Source of the DNA: Paraplanobispora siamensis
Lineage (GTDB): Bacteria > Actinomycetota > Actinomycetes > Streptosporangiales > Streptosporangiaceae
NCBI RefSeq assembly: GCF_016863175.1
Contig: NZ_BOOJ01000045.1
Span: forward strand, 41,833-105,832
Length of the DNA stretch: 64,000 nt
Direction: 5' to 3'
How positions within the stretch are numbered: position 1 is the stretch's first letter; every line of letters begins with the position of its first letter. This document shows positions 1 through 9,215 of the stretch, piece after piece. The translations under genes were made by a program, and so were the position numbers. Under the pieces are notes generated by a model. The model was not told where the DNA came from and did no database searches. It saw only the letters and a program-made list of their open reading frames with translations.

Positions 1-438
1 GCCGCCCGTGAGCGAGCCCTGGACTTCGGCGCCGACCTCGCCCTGGATCCCGCCGCTGCCGACCTGCGCGACCGGCTGCTGGCCGCCACCGGAGGACGGG
101 GCCTGGACCTGGCCCTCGACATGGCCGGGGTGCCCGCCGTACGGGAGCAGGCCGTCTCCTGCCTGGCGCCCGGCGGCCGGCTCGTGCTGGTCGGCCTGAC
201 GCCCGCGCCGCTCACCGTCACCCACAGCATCCCGTTCTCCTACTTCGGCCAGCGGATCCTGGGGCACTACGGCTCCGGGCCCGGGCACGTCGACCAGCTG
301 GTCGACCTCACCCGCCACCACCGCCTGGACCTGGCCCGCTCCATCAGCGGCACCGTCCCCCTGGCGGACGCGGCCGCCGCCGTACAGCGCCTGGAACGCA
401 AGGAGGGCAACCCGGTCCGCCTGATCCTGACGCCCTGA
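1..438 (+). CDS. zinc-type alcohol dehydrogenase, C-terminal part (5' truncated by window)
   Basis: Frame 1 is open from the first base and ends in TGA at 436-438, so only the C-terminal ~145 residues are visible. They hold the end of the Rossmann NAD(P)-binding fold (LDMAGVPAVREQ, then GGRLVLVG) and the closing segment of medium-chain dehydrogenases (ILGHYGSG; ending GNPVRLILTP). The catalytic zinc ligands lie upstream and cannot be checked. Substrate unknown. It converges on the ADP-ribosylglycohydrolase with about 30 bp between the stops. Confidence 0.85.
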   Translation, partial: AARERALDFGADLALDPAAADLRDRLLAATGGRGLDLALDMAGVPAVREQAVSCLAPGGRLVLVGLTPAPLTVTHSIPFSYFGQRILGHYGSGPGHVDQLVDLTRHHRLDLARSISGTVPLADAAAAVQRLERKEGNPVRLILTP

Positions 439-467
439 CGCCCTGGCCCGGCAGCCCGGCGGGCCTG

Positions 468-1607
468 TCAGCTCGACGGATAACGGGAGTCGAGGTCGCC
501 GGCCGGAGCGGAGGCTCCGGTGAAGGCGGCGGTGAAGTCGTCGGCGACCTGCAGGATGGTCTCGCGTCCCTCGACCGCGCGCGCCCAGTCGGCGGGCACG
601 GCGTCCTCGCCGTACGCCGCGCCGATGATGTTGCCGCAGATCGCGCCGGTGGAGTCGGCGTCGCCGGAGTGGTTGACCGCCAGCAGCAGGGCCCGGCGCG
701 GGTCGGGCTCGACCAGGGCGCAGTAGACGGCGATGGCCAGGGCCTCCTCGGCGACCCAGGCGCCGCCCAGGCTCTCCACCCTCTCCGGGGTGGGATCGCC
801 CTTCCCGGCCAGCCGCCGGGCGGCGCGCAGGGCCAGGCCGGTCTCCCGGTGCTCGGCGCTCTGACCGTCGAAGGCGGACAGCCATCCCTCGGCCATCGCG
901 ACGGCCCGCGGCAGGGGGTCTCCCTGGACGAGCCTGCCGATGAGGCAGGCCAGGGCGCCGGAGGAGATGGCGGCGGTGGGATGGCCGTGGGTGATGCGGG
1001 AGGCGGTGACGGCCAGGGTGACGGGGTCGTCGAGCGATCCGGCCGCCGGGGCCGTGCCGTCACCGTTCCCCGCGGCCGAGCCGGGCTCCCACGCCTCCGG
1101 CAGGAGACCGAACGGCGCCGAGCGCATCACCGTGCCGCAGCCCTTGGAATGGGAGTTGACGGGCCCGTGGTCCAGGGGCGACCCGGGCGGGGGCGGGACG
1201 ATGCCGGAGCCCAGGCCGGACAGGCAGGCGTTGCCGGGCGCACGGCGGGCGTACAGCCACTTCTGCGTGCGCAGCCAGCCGGTGCGGAATCCGGCGCTCC
1301 CGGAGTACGGCCCCCTGTGCGCCTGGGTGTCGAGCCAGCGCAGGTAGGCCTCGCGGATCCCGATGACGGCGTCGCCGCCGTGCAACCGGGCGCGGATCAG
1401 CCCTTCGGCGGTGAACAACGTCATCTGGGTGTCGTCGGTGATCTCGGTCTCGACCATCTCCGTGAGACCGGCGGGACCGAAGCGCGAGCGGATCTGGCCC
1501 ATCGACATGAACTCGACGGGATTGCCGAGCGCGTCGCCGACGGCACCGCCGAGCAGGCACCCCCGCACGCGGGAGCCGTACGGAACCGTCTCGGGCGAGT
1601 CGTTCAT
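468..1607 (-). CDS. ADP-ribosylglycohydrolase family protein
   Basis: A 379-residue protein of the DraG/ARH family, which removes ADP-ribose from proteins or small molecules using two metal ions. Visible motifs are GAVGDALGNPVEF near residues 21-33, the metal-binding TDDTQM near 58-63, and a C-terminal SGDADSTGAICGN that supplies the remaining metal ligands. The ATG at 1607 is chosen because GGAAGGA precedes it at good spacing; the frame stays open further upstream but that stretch has no family similarity. Target unknown. It stands alone, divergent from the enoyl-CoA hydratase. Confidence 0.88.
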   Translation of the reverse strand: MNDSPETVPYGSRVRGCLLGGAVGDALGNPVEFMSMGQIRSRFGPAGLTEMVETEITDDTQMTLFTAEGLIRARLHGGDAVIGIREAYLRWLDTQAHRGPYSGSAGFRTGWLRTQKWLYARRAPGNACLSGLGSGIVPPPPGSPLDHGPVNSHSKGCGTVMRSAPFGLLPEAWEPGSAAGNGDGTAPAAGSLDDPVTLAVTASRITHGHPTAAISSGALACLIGRLVQGDPLPRAVAMAEGWLSAFDGQSAEHRETGLALRAARRLAGKGDPTPERVESLGGAWVAEEALAIAVYCALVEPDPRRALLLAVNHSGDADSTGAICGNIIGAAYGEDAVPADWARAVEGRETILQVADDFTAAFTGASAPAGDLDSRYPSS

Positions 1608-1770
1608 GATCGGTCCTTCCGGAGGGGGTCGGCCGGGACGTCCCGGAGGGAGAAAGTATGGCCCGGGAACGGGGTCGCGGGGGAGGACCGGCCCGTGATC
1701 ACGGCCGTCCTGCGTGAGTATGCTGCTGGGCGGTCGCAACATCCGGATCACCCGGGCGGGAGGGACGCCG

Positions 1771-2550
1771 ATGACCGCGGGCGGGACGGTCGTGGTGCGC
1801 AGGGACGGGCCGGTGACGCTGGTCGGGATCAACCGGCCGGAGCGCCGCAACGCCGTGGACGGGCCGACCGCGCGGGCGCTGGCCGAGGCGTTCCGCGCCT
1901 TCGACGCCGATCCCGGGGCCGCCGTCGCGATCCTGTACGGCGAGGGCGGGACGTTCTGCGCGGGCGCCGACCTGAAGTCGCTGGGCACCGCGGCGGCCAA
2001 CCGCGCCGAGCCGGACGGCGACGGCCCGATGGGGCCGACCCGGATGCGGCTGTCCAAACCGGTAATCGCCGCCGTCAGCGGGCACGCCGTGGCGGGCGGG
2101 CTCGAACTCGCGATCTGGGCGGACCTGCGGGTGGCCGACGAGACTGCCGTCTTCGGGGTCTTCTGCCGCCGCTGGGGCGTCCCGCTGATCGACGGCGGCA
2201 CCGTACGGCTCCCGCGCCTGATCGGCGAGAGCCACGCGATGGACATGATCCTCACCGGGCGTCCGGTGGACGCGGCCGAGGCGTTGCGGATGGGCCTGGC
2301 CAACCGGGTCGTCCCGGCCGGGCGGGCGCTGGAGGCCGCGCGCGAGCTGGCGGCGCGGCTGGCCGCCTTCCCGCAGACCTGCATGCGCCGCGACCGGGCC
2401 TCGGTCCTGGACCAGCACGGCCTTGACGAGCGGCAGGCGCTGGCGTCCGAGTTCCGCCACGGCCAGGTCTCGCTGGGCGCGGACACGGCCGCCGGCGCGG
2501 CGCGTTTCGCCGCCGGGGCCGGCCGGCACGGCTCCTTCGACGACGCCTGA
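1771..2550 (+). CDS. enoyl-CoA hydratase/isomerase (crotonase family)
   Basis: A 259-residue crotonase-fold protein, the usual length. The oxyanion-hole segments are TFCAGADLKSLG near residues 61-72 and SGHAVAGGLELA near 103-114; the later PLIDGGTVRLPRLIG carries the active-site region. It probably hydrates or isomerises an acyl-CoA; the substrate cannot be told. The ATG at 1771 has GGGAGGGACGCCG before it, better placed than the in-frame ATG at 1714. No fatty-acid or degradation genes adjoin it. Confidence 0.88.
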   Translation: MTAGGTVVVRRDGPVTLVGINRPERRNAVDGPTARALAEAFRAFDADPGAAVAILYGEGGTFCAGADLKSLGTAAANRAEPDGDGPMGPTRMRLSKPVIAAVSGHAVAGGLELAIWADLRVADETAVFGVFCRRWGVPLIDGGTVRLPRLIGESHAMDMILTGRPVDAAEALRMGLANRVVPAGRALEAARELAARLAAFPQTCMRRDRASVLDQHGLDERQALASEFRHGQVSLGADTAAGAARFAAGAGRHGSFDDA

Positions 2551-2560
2551 CAGCCGGGGA

Positions 2561-2592
2561 GGTCTCCCGCCGGGTGGGGCCGGCGGGGGACC
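2561..2592. terminator. bidirectional terminator hairpin
   Basis: A 13-bp stem (GGTCTCCCGCCGG with CCGGCGGGGGACC, one T:G pair) around a 6-base loop, between the convergent ends of the enoyl-CoA hydratase and the small secreted protein. It has no T-tract, as is common in actinomycetes. Confidence 0.7.
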
Positions 2593-2598
2593 TGGTGG

Positions 2599-2634
2599 TC
2601 GTCAGGCCTCGGGGATTCGTCAGGCCTCGGGGAT
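2599..2634. repeat. 18-bp tandem duplication across a gene end
   Basis: TCGTCAGGCCTCGGGGAT occurs twice in direct succession. On the minus strand it encodes Ile-Pro-Glu-Ala-stop, so the last residues and stop of the secreted protein are duplicated just past the true stop, in frame. Confidence 0.85.
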
Positions 2635-3150
2635 GGAGTACCACTCGCCCTTGTTGGACACGCGGTGGTCATGCTTGCCGATCTGGCTCACGCGGACCTT
2701 GACGGCGCTCACGTCGTGCTTGCGGAAGACGAACTCCTTGGCGTGCTCACCGTAGTGGCACCACTTGTAGGAAGGGGCCTCATACCACTTCCCGTGGGGG
2801 GCGCCGAGGCGCTGGACCTTGAACTCGACATAGGCGCACTTGTGGGGACGGTGGTCCAGGTCCCGCAGTTCCCCCTTCACAGTGACCTTGTTCGACTCGC
2901 CTGCGAGGCTCCCCTCGATGCGGATGGTGCCCCGGGCCTTGGCCAGCTGGTGCCTGGCGAAGTACGGCCCCCACGGATAGTCGTCGTAGTCGTGGGTGAC
3001 GGTGGGGTCGGGCGTGGGCGCAAGGGTGACCGTGCCCGTGGAGGCACTGGCGGCCGGGAGCGTGACGGCGGCGGCGACGGTGAGGACGGTGGCGCCGCCG
3101 GCGCCGGCGATCACGGCCGCGGCGAGCAGGGTACGGATCGAGCGGTGCAT
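2620..3150 (-). CDS. small secreted protein of unknown function
   Basis: A 176-residue protein with a signal peptide: basic start MHRSIRT, a long alanine-rich hydrophobic core, and a probable cut after ASA near residue 37. The mature part is hydrophilic with a PWGPYF motif and two cysteines (KCAYVEF, KWCHYGE) that could form a disulfide. Its composition suggests a compact beta-rich extracellular protein. I do not recognise the family. The ATG at 3150 follows AGGAGG. It appears monocistronic. Confidence 0.72.
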   Translation of the reverse strand: MHRSIRTLLAAAVIAGAGGATVLTVAAAVTLPAASASTGTVTLAPTPDPTVTHDYDDYPWGPYFARHQLAKARGTIRIEGSLAGESNKVTVKGELRDLDHRPHKCAYVEFKVQRLGAPHGKWYEAPSYKWCHYGEHAKEFVFRKHDVSAVKVRVSQIGKHDHRVSNKGEWYSIPEA

Positions 3151-3318
3151 CGAGCTCCTCCTGAAGCGGAAGGCCGGCCCGGCGGACGGGACCGCCGGGC
3201 GGGAACGGGAAAGCGGGCCCGGGTCACCGGGTCCGCCGTGGTCCGGGCACCGTGTCCTTTGATCACGGCGCCTCGACCGAAGGGCGTGACATCCCGTTCC
3301 ATCCGTGCGGACCGCCGG

Positions 3319-5295
3319 TCAGCGGGGGTGGTAGGAGCAGCGCAGACCGGTGTGGACGGTGGCCCGCAGCTCCTCGCCGATCATCGGGTCGGACGCGGTG
3401 ATGCGGGCCAGGGCGCGCCGGATGGCCTTGCCCACGGCGATCCTGGCCCGTTCCTGGTCGTCGGTGAACCGGCGCGCGCGCCCGCCCAGGCCGGTGGCGG
3501 CGGTCAGCTCGGCCAGCAGCCAGTCACGCTCGGCGCGCAGGGCCTCGGCGCGCCCGGCGTCGTCGAGCGACTCCGACTCCTCGATCTCCGCCTCGAGGTG
3601 GGACAGCCGTTCCCGGTAGGCGAGCCTGGCCTGCTCGTCCAGGAGCGGCTGGGCCGATGCGGCCTCGTCGCCGGGCGCCTCCCCGTCGGGGACGGCCGGG
3701 CCCTCGCCGGGCGGGCACGGGCCCGTGACGAGGTCGACGGCCCGGATCTCCCGGCCCGGATTGGCGATCAGGATCGCCAGGTGCCGCATGCCCACGCTGT
3801 CGTCGGCCAGGACGCTGCGGCCCGCCAGTTCGAGCAGCCACCTGCGGCCCCGGCGCCGGCACACCGCCGGGGCCGGTGCGCCGCCCGGTCGTACCGCGTG
3901 CGGTGTCGCCCAGCCGGACAGCACCATGCCCAGCCGGTCGGCCTCCTGCTCCGCCAGGGTCAGCGCCCTCCGGGCCGCCTCGTCCCGCACCCCGTGCCGC
4001 ATCCGCAGCGCGTGGCCCAGCCGCCAGCGGGACAGGGCCACGGCCGGCCGGTGACCGAGCGCCAGGTTGTCCTCGACGGCCTGCCCGAAGTGCTCCACGG
4101 CCCGGTCCAGCCGCCCGGCGGTGAGCGAGGCCGTACCCAGGGCCAGATGGGTGGAGCCGAAGCACACCACGCCGAGGCTGGCGATCATCGGGAGCCGGGC
4201 GAACGGCGCGAGCAGGTCGTAGGCCCGGGCGGCGGTGTCGCCGTCGTCGAGCAGATGGGCGGCCTCCACCACGCCGTGCATCGCCGCCAGCCAGCTCCTG
4301 CTCTGGGGCAGCTCCGTCAGCCCGGCTCCGCGCAGCCGGGCCAGCATGCCGCGGGCCAGGCTCTCGTCTCCGGCAGCGGCGGCGGCCACCGCCAGGACCG
4401 CGAAGTAGGCGTAGTCGGCCGAGCCCAGAGCGGGATTGCGCACCAGCTTCTCCAGGACCGGGACGAGCTCGCCGATGCGGCCCTGGTACCAGCGGATCGC
4501 CGCGATCTGCGCGCCGTGCCATCCGACGGCGTCGTCGTCACCGGCGGCGTGACCCCGCTCGGCGCAGGAGGCAGCCAGCGTCTCGGCCCGGGTGAGGCGT
4601 CCGGCGCGGATGGCGAGCATGACCTCGATCGTGTCCACCACGAATCCGACCGCCAGATGGTCCTCCACCGCCAGCAGGTCGCGCAGCTCCTGCAGGGACC
4701 GTTCGGCGTGCGCGTCGGCGGTCAGCAGCAGATCGACGCTGCGCCACATCAGCCCCATGAGCGCGTCGCCGCGGCGGCCGGTCCTGGCCGCCACGGCGAT
4801 CAGCTCCTGGGCCAGCTCCAGCCGGAGCTCCCGGTACCGGGGATCCATCAGGCACAGGTGGGCCATGCTCAGCGTCTCCGCCTCCGCCACCGCGTCACCG
4901 CTGTCCCTGGCCTCGGCCAGCACCCGCAGGATGGAGTCGTGCGCGCCGCGGCGGTAGTCCTCCTCGCCGCACAGCCTGGCGCGCAGCCGTATCCCCAGCG
5001 GGGTCCGCGGGTCGACGGCCGCCAGGGCGCGCTGCTGGCGCGCCCGCGTCGTGGCCGCCTCGGCGGCGGTGCGGTGCTCCTGCAACCACACCCCGCCCAG
5101 GCCGACGGCGGCCCGTGCCATCGCCGGGCCGTCGCCCAGCCGCTCGGCCGCGCTGTAGGCCAGGTCGAACCACCACCGGGCGGTCTGCAGGTCGCCCTCG
5201 GCGTGCAGGGCGCGCTCGGCCGCCATGAGCGATGACTCGACGTCACCGTGGGCCTGTGAGCTTTCTCGCAGGTGGTACACGACGTTCATGGACAT
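3319..5295 (-). CDS. large helical-repeat protein with an actinobacterial regulator-type C-terminus
   Basis: A 658-residue protein, mostly alanine- and leucine-rich helix pairs of TPR type. The last ~190 residues resemble the C-terminus of many large actinobacterial ATPase or cyclase regulators: MRHLAILIANPGREI, then a charged helical stretch and a close in RATVHTGLRCSYHPR. It has neither an ATPase nor an obvious DNA-binding domain of its own. The start is ATG 5295 after a G-rich site, with a second ATG six bases on. It lies 110 bp downstream of the DsrE-like gene on the same strand, so co-transcription is likely. A scaffold or signalling role is inference. Confidence 0.72.
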   Translation of the reverse strand: MSMNVVYHLRESSQAHGDVESSLMAAERALHAEGDLQTARWWFDLAYSAAERLGDGPAMARAAVGLGGVWLQEHRTAAEAATTRARQQRALAAVDPRTPLGIRLRARLCGEEDYRRGAHDSILRVLAEARDSGDAVAEAETLSMAHLCLMDPRYRELRLELAQELIAVAARTGRRGDALMGLMWRSVDLLLTADAHAERSLQELRDLLAVEDHLAVGFVVDTIEVMLAIRAGRLTRAETLAASCAERGHAAGDDDAVGWHGAQIAAIRWYQGRIGELVPVLEKLVRNPALGSADYAYFAVLAVAAAAAGDESLARGMLARLRGAGLTELPQSRSWLAAMHGVVEAAHLLDDGDTAARAYDLLAPFARLPMIASLGVVCFGSTHLALGTASLTAGRLDRAVEHFGQAVEDNLALGHRPAVALSRWRLGHALRMRHGVRDEAARRALTLAEQEADRLGMVLSGWATPHAVRPGGAPAPAVCRRRGRRWLLELAGRSVLADDSVGMRHLAILIANPGREIRAVDLVTGPCPPGEGPAVPDGEAPGDEAASAQPLLDEQARLAYRERLSHLEAEIEESESLDDAGRAEALRAERDWLLAELTAATGLGGRARRFTDDQERARIAVGKAIRRALARITASDPMIGEELRATVHTGLRCSYHPR

Positions 5296-5405
5296 CCCCC
5301 CGGCCGGGCCGGCTCGGCGATCTCTCACCCGGCTGCGGTGCCCAACCATGCGACGACCCGGTAGGCGGTGACTTGACGGCCGCTTAACGCGCCTCAGCAG
5401 CTGCC

Positions 5406-5771
5406 TCAGTAACTGAAGGTCGTGGCGCCCTCGTCGCCGATCCACTGCCACATCGGGACGGTCCCGGCCAGCTCCGCTCCCTCGATCAGCCCGCTCTTGT
5501 CGAGCCTGCGGGAGTCGAAGCAGATGGGGCAGACCATGTACCGCCCGCCCGCCTTGGCGTAGCGCGCCAGCAGATCCGCCAGCGGCGGACACCCCTCGCA
5601 CGCGACTCCGGTGGCGACGCCCTCCAGGGCCAGCCGGGTGGCCTCCTTGGTGAGGAACATCAGCGTCGGACGGCCCTGCTCGGCCGCGCCGACCGCGACC
5701 AGGAACGCCACCGTGACCCGCTCGGGGTCCTCCAGCCCGGTGGTCAAACTGATTACTGCCTTGCCTGCCAT
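5406..5771 (-). CDS. DsrE/DsrF-like protein
   Basis: A 121-residue DsrE-fold protein. The N-terminus MAGKAVISLTTG with a following strand-helix pattern is typical. Cysteines cluster as ACEGCPP (near 58-63) and VCPICFDSRR (CPIC at 81-84), which could carry sulfur or act in redox as in DsrE/TusD relatives. ATG 5771 is preceded by AAAGGAGA. It is divergent from the LuxR-STAND regulator across 204 bp and leads the helical-repeat gene. Its partner is unknown. Confidence 0.8.
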   Translation of the reverse strand: MAGKAVISLTTGLEDPERVTVAFLVAVGAAEQGRPTLMFLTKEATRLALEGVATGVACEGCPPLADLLARYAKAGGRYMVCPICFDSRRLDKSGLIEGAELAGTVPMWQWIGDEGATTFSY

Positions 5772-5975
5772 ACGGCTCTCCTTTGACGGATGTGATGGAA
5801 CGTGCCAGCGCGTCTCCCGCCCGGGGCGTCCCGGGGCGTGGGGTATCGCCGGATGCGGCAATTGCACCGCGCGCCCGGGGCGCCGGACATCCGTGCTCAG
5901 TACGGAAATCCGCCACGGAGAACCCGCTCCGCGCCGGACATGGACACCCGCCCGGATGGCGACATACTCGGATTC

Positions 5976-8558
5976 ATGGATTCGGACGCCTTCCCCGACC
6001 TGCGGGCGGCCGGAGTGACGCCGCGCGAGCGGGAGATCCTGTGGCTCGTGGGCGAACGCCTGCAGAACCAGGAGATCGCCGCCAGGCTGCGGCTGTCGGA
6101 ACGGACAGTGGAGAGCCACGTCTCGTCGCTGCTGCGCAAGCTCGGCGGGAGCAACCGGCTGGCCCTGGTCGACGCCGCGACCCGCCTGCGGGCCGGTCGC
6201 GAGCCCCGCGGCGTCCTGCCCAGGCCGCTGTCGTCGTTCGTGGGCCGGGAAAGGGAGATCGGCGACCTGCGCCGGCTGCTCGGCGCGCACCGGATGGTGA
6301 CGCTGACCGGACCCGCCGGCACCGGCAAGACCCGCCTGGCGCTGCACCTGGCCCACGAGGCGACCGCGCTGCCCCCGGCCGTCCTGGTCGACCTCGCGCC
6401 GCTGTCCCCCGGGGACGCCGTGGAGCGGACCTTCGCCGAGGCTCTGAGCATCGCCGGGGAGGAGCACCGGCTGCGCGCCCTGATCCGCGAGACCCTCGCC
6501 GAGGGCCGGCACTGGCTCGTGGTGGACAACTGCGAGCACGTGACCGCCTCCGCGGCGGCCCTGCTCGCCGACCTGCTGGCCACCACCGGCCACCTGCACG
6601 TGCTGGCCACCGGCCACGAGGCGCTGCACCTGACGGGGGAGATCGTCTACGAGATCCCGCCGCTGCCGCTGCCCGCGCTCGACGATCCGGCCGCCGTACT
6701 GGACTCCGGCGCCGGCCGGCTGTTCGCCGACCGGGCCGCCGCCGTCTCGCCCGGGTTCGAGGTCACCGCGGACAACGCCCGGCAGGTCGCGCTGATCTGC
6801 CGCCGGCTGGACGGCCTGCCGCTGGCCATCGAACTCGCCGCCGCCCGGGTCCGGTTCTTCGCCCCGGCCGACCTGCTGGCCCGGCTGGACGACCGCTTCG
6901 CCCTGCTGACCGACGGGGCACGGGGCTCACCGAACCGGCACCGTACCCTGGAGGAGGCGCTCACCTGGAGCTACGAGCTGCTGGGTGAGGACGAGCGGCT
7001 GCTGCTGGAGCGCTGCTCGGTGTTCCCCGGCGCGTTCGACTACGGCACCGCGGCGGGCGTGCTCGCCTACCCCCCGCTGGACCCGGCCGAGTTGCTGCGG
7101 ATCTTCTCGCGCCTGCTGGACCGGTCGCTGATCTCCTCCCGGCATCGGGACGGGACCACCGAGTACCGGCTGCTGGACAGCGTCCGGCAGTTCGCGTACC
7201 ACCGCCTGCTCGCCCGCGGCACCGCCGAAGACACCCGCGGCGCCGCCGGAGAGGCCCGCAGCGCCGCCGAGGAGGCGCACGAGCAGCACGCCCGCCACCA
7301 TCTGCGCCACGCCGCGGCCGGCGCGCCGGATCTGCGCGGCCGCAACCAGGCCGCCGCGCTCCTGTGGATCGACCGCCGCTCGGCGGACCTGCGGGCGGCG
7401 CTGCGCTGGGTGCTCGACCGGGACGACACCACGGCCGCCTGGGAGTTCATCGCCGGCATCGGCACGGCGTGGGAGGTCGTCGGGTGCAACGGCGAGATAT
7501 TCGACTGGCTCGACAGGCTGCTGCGGAGGCCCCTGCCGGACAGCGACCTGGGCTTCCGGGCCGCGATCACCTGCGCCGTCGTGCTGTCCTTCCAGGACAC
7601 CGGCCGGGCCGGGGAGTTCGCCGGGCGGGCGTACCGGATGGTGGAGGGGGAAACCGGTTACGGCCGGGCAGACGACCGAGCCGATCACAGAAGGGCACTG
7701 GCCCTGCTCGTCCGCGGCTGGACGATGCTGTACGGCCCGCAGCGCGCGGAGGCGCTGGAGCATCTGAACAGGGCGGCCGAGATCTTCGAACGGCTGGGCG
7801 ACGACTGGCACCACGCCCTGGCCCTGGGGAACTCCGCCCTCGCGCTCACCTCCGACCCCGAGGCCACCCTGGCCCGGCTGGCCCACGCGGCCGAGCTGTT
7901 CGGCCGCCTCGGCGACCACGTCAAGCGCGCCAACTGCCTCAACCACATGGGCATCCGGGCGATCGAGAACCGGATCCGGCTGGACGACGTGCCCGCCTGG
8001 CTGGCCGAGTCCGCACGCCTGGCCCGGACCGGGGGCAACGACCACGAACGGCTGCACTCCGAGCTCTACCGGGCCACCCTCGACCAGCACCTGGGAGACC
8101 ACGCGATCGCCAGGACACGCCTCGCCGGTCTGCTCGCCGAGTTCCGGCGGATCGGGGACCTGCGCTGCGCGGTCCGCTGCCTGCTCGGCCTGGGCCGTAC
8201 CGCGGCCTTCGACGGCGAGCACGAAGCCGCCCGGCGGCACTTCACCGAGGGCACCCGGATCGCCGTCGGCCTCGGGGACGTGCGCATCACCGCGACCGGC
8301 CTGCGCCTGCTGGCCGGGGCCGACCACGCCACCGGCCGCTTCGAGCGCGCCGCCGCCCTGCTCGGCGCCGCCGAACGGCTCGACCCCGTGCCCTGGGAGG
8401 GTCTCGTCCCCGACCCCCGGCTGCCCGCGGCACTGCGCGAGCGGATCGGCCCGGCGGACTTCGAGGCCGCCTTCGCCGCCGGATACGGCACGCCCCCGGC
8501 CCGGCAGCTGGACGGCTCCGGCCCTCCCCTGGGAACGGGTCTCCTCCAGAACGACTGA
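5976..8558 (+). CDS. LuxR-type regulator with STAND ATPase and TPR-like repeats (HTH at N-terminus)
   Basis: About 860 residues. A LuxR/GerE helix-turn-helix comes first (near 13-75; TPREREILWLV, NQEIAARLRLSERTVESHV), then an NB-ARC/STAND ATPase with Walker A GPAGTGKT near 112-119 and Walker B HWLVVDNCEHV, then a long helical-repeat C-terminus. Large LuxR regulators usually carry the HTH at the C-terminus, so this order is the less common one. The start is uncertain: ATG 5976 or the in-frame ATG 5940, neither with a strong ribosome site. It is divergent from dsrE and the helical-repeat gene, which it may control. The inducer is unknown. Confidence 0.82.
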   Translation: MDSDAFPDLRAAGVTPREREILWLVGERLQNQEIAARLRLSERTVESHVSSLLRKLGGSNRLALVDAATRLRAGREPRGVLPRPLSSFVGREREIGDLRRLLGAHRMVTLTGPAGTGKTRLALHLAHEATALPPAVLVDLAPLSPGDAVERTFAEALSIAGEEHRLRALIRETLAEGRHWLVVDNCEHVTASAAALLADLLATTGHLHVLATGHEALHLTGEIVYEIPPLPLPALDDPAAVLDSGAGRLFADRAAAVSPGFEVTADNARQVALICRRLDGLPLAIELAAARVRFFAPADLLARLDDRFALLTDGARGSPNRHRTLEEALTWSYELLGEDERLLLERCSVFPGAFDYGTAAGVLAYPPLDPAELLRIFSRLLDRSLISSRHRDGTTEYRLLDSVRQFAYHRLLARGTAEDTRGAAGEARSAAEEAHEQHARHHLRHAAAGAPDLRGRNQAAALLWIDRRSADLRAALRWVLDRDDTTAAWEFIAGIGTAWEVVGCNGEIFDWLDRLLRRPLPDSDLGFRAAITCAVVLSFQDTGRAGEFAGRAYRMVEGETGYGRADDRADHRRALALLVRGWTMLYGPQRAEALEHLNRAAEIFERLGDDWHHALALGNSALALTSDPEATLARLAHAAELFGRLGDHVKRANCLNHMGIRAIENRIRLDDVPAWLAESARLARTGGNDHERLHSELYRATLDQHLGDHAIARTRLAGLLAEFRRIGDLRCAVRCLLGLGRTAAFDGEHEAARRHFTEGTRIAVGLGDVRITATGLRLLAGADHATGRFERAAALLGAAERLDPVPWEGLVPDPRLPAALRERIGPADFEAAFAAGYGTPPARQLDGSGPPLGTGLLQND

Positions 8559-8583
8559 AGTCGCGGCCGGAGTGCGGGGGACG

Positions 8584-9213
8584 TCACGGCGCCGGCGAGT
8601 GCCCGGGGGAGACCCGCGCGGGTGCGGACCAGTGGGGGTCGCGGCCGGTGAGCCCGAGCAGCCGGTCCATCAGCGGCGCGTCGTCCGGCACGGGCACCGG
8701 CGGCCCGAACAGCCCCGGGCTGCCCTCCGGCTGCTCGGCGGCGATGGTGCCGACCCACCGGTAGGCGGTGCCGAGGACCTCGGCCAGGGCCGGATCGGCG
8801 CCGGGATAGGACTGTCCGGTCGCGACGGCCAGGTCCCAGCCGTGCACGACGACCTCGTCGAGCGCGGCCGCTCCGGCGACGGCGCCGGGGAGCCGGAGGC
8901 CGCCGACCTCGGTGGTGCCCTCCCACGCCGGTGCCTCCCGCCACGCCCGGGCGAGTTCGTCGAGGCGGGCCGGAATGCGCCGGCGCCAGTCCTCGCCCAG
9001 CCGGGACGCGTCGGGCACCGGGGCGGTGCCGCCGCCCTCGATCGGCGTCTTGGCGGCGGCCGCGGTGAACGCGCCGCACAGGCTGTCGATGTGGTCGAGC
9101 AGCTCGCCGACGCTGATGCCGCCGCAGGGCGTGGGCGCGGTGAGCTGGTCGTCGCGGACCCGCCCGATGAGATCGGCGAGTACGGCGGTCGCGGGGCGCG
9201 GATCGGTCGTCAT
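8584..9213 (-). CDS. TIGR03086-type DinB-like / mycothiol-dependent metalloenzyme-fold protein
   Basis: A 209-residue four-helix-bundle protein of the DinB/maleylpyruvate-isomerase N-domain group. ELLDHIDSLCGAF near residues 37-49 and DEVVVHGWDLAVATGQ near 140-155 carry the conserved His/Asp metal positions of these actinobacterial proteins. Relatives are often mycothiol-dependent or of unknown activity. It lies 2 bp after the SRPBCC gene, as last gene of the ArsR operon. Confidence 0.78.
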   Translation of the reverse strand: MTTDPRPATAVLADLIGRVRDDQLTAPTPCGGISVGELLDHIDSLCGAFTAAAAKTPIEGGGTAPVPDASRLGEDWRRRIPARLDELARAWREAPAWEGTTEVGGLRLPGAVAGAAALDEVVVHGWDLAVATGQSYPGADPALAEVLGTAYRWVGTIAAEQPEGSPGLFGPPVPVPDDAPLMDRLLGLTGRDPHWSAPARVSPGHSPAP

Positions 9214-9215
9214 GG

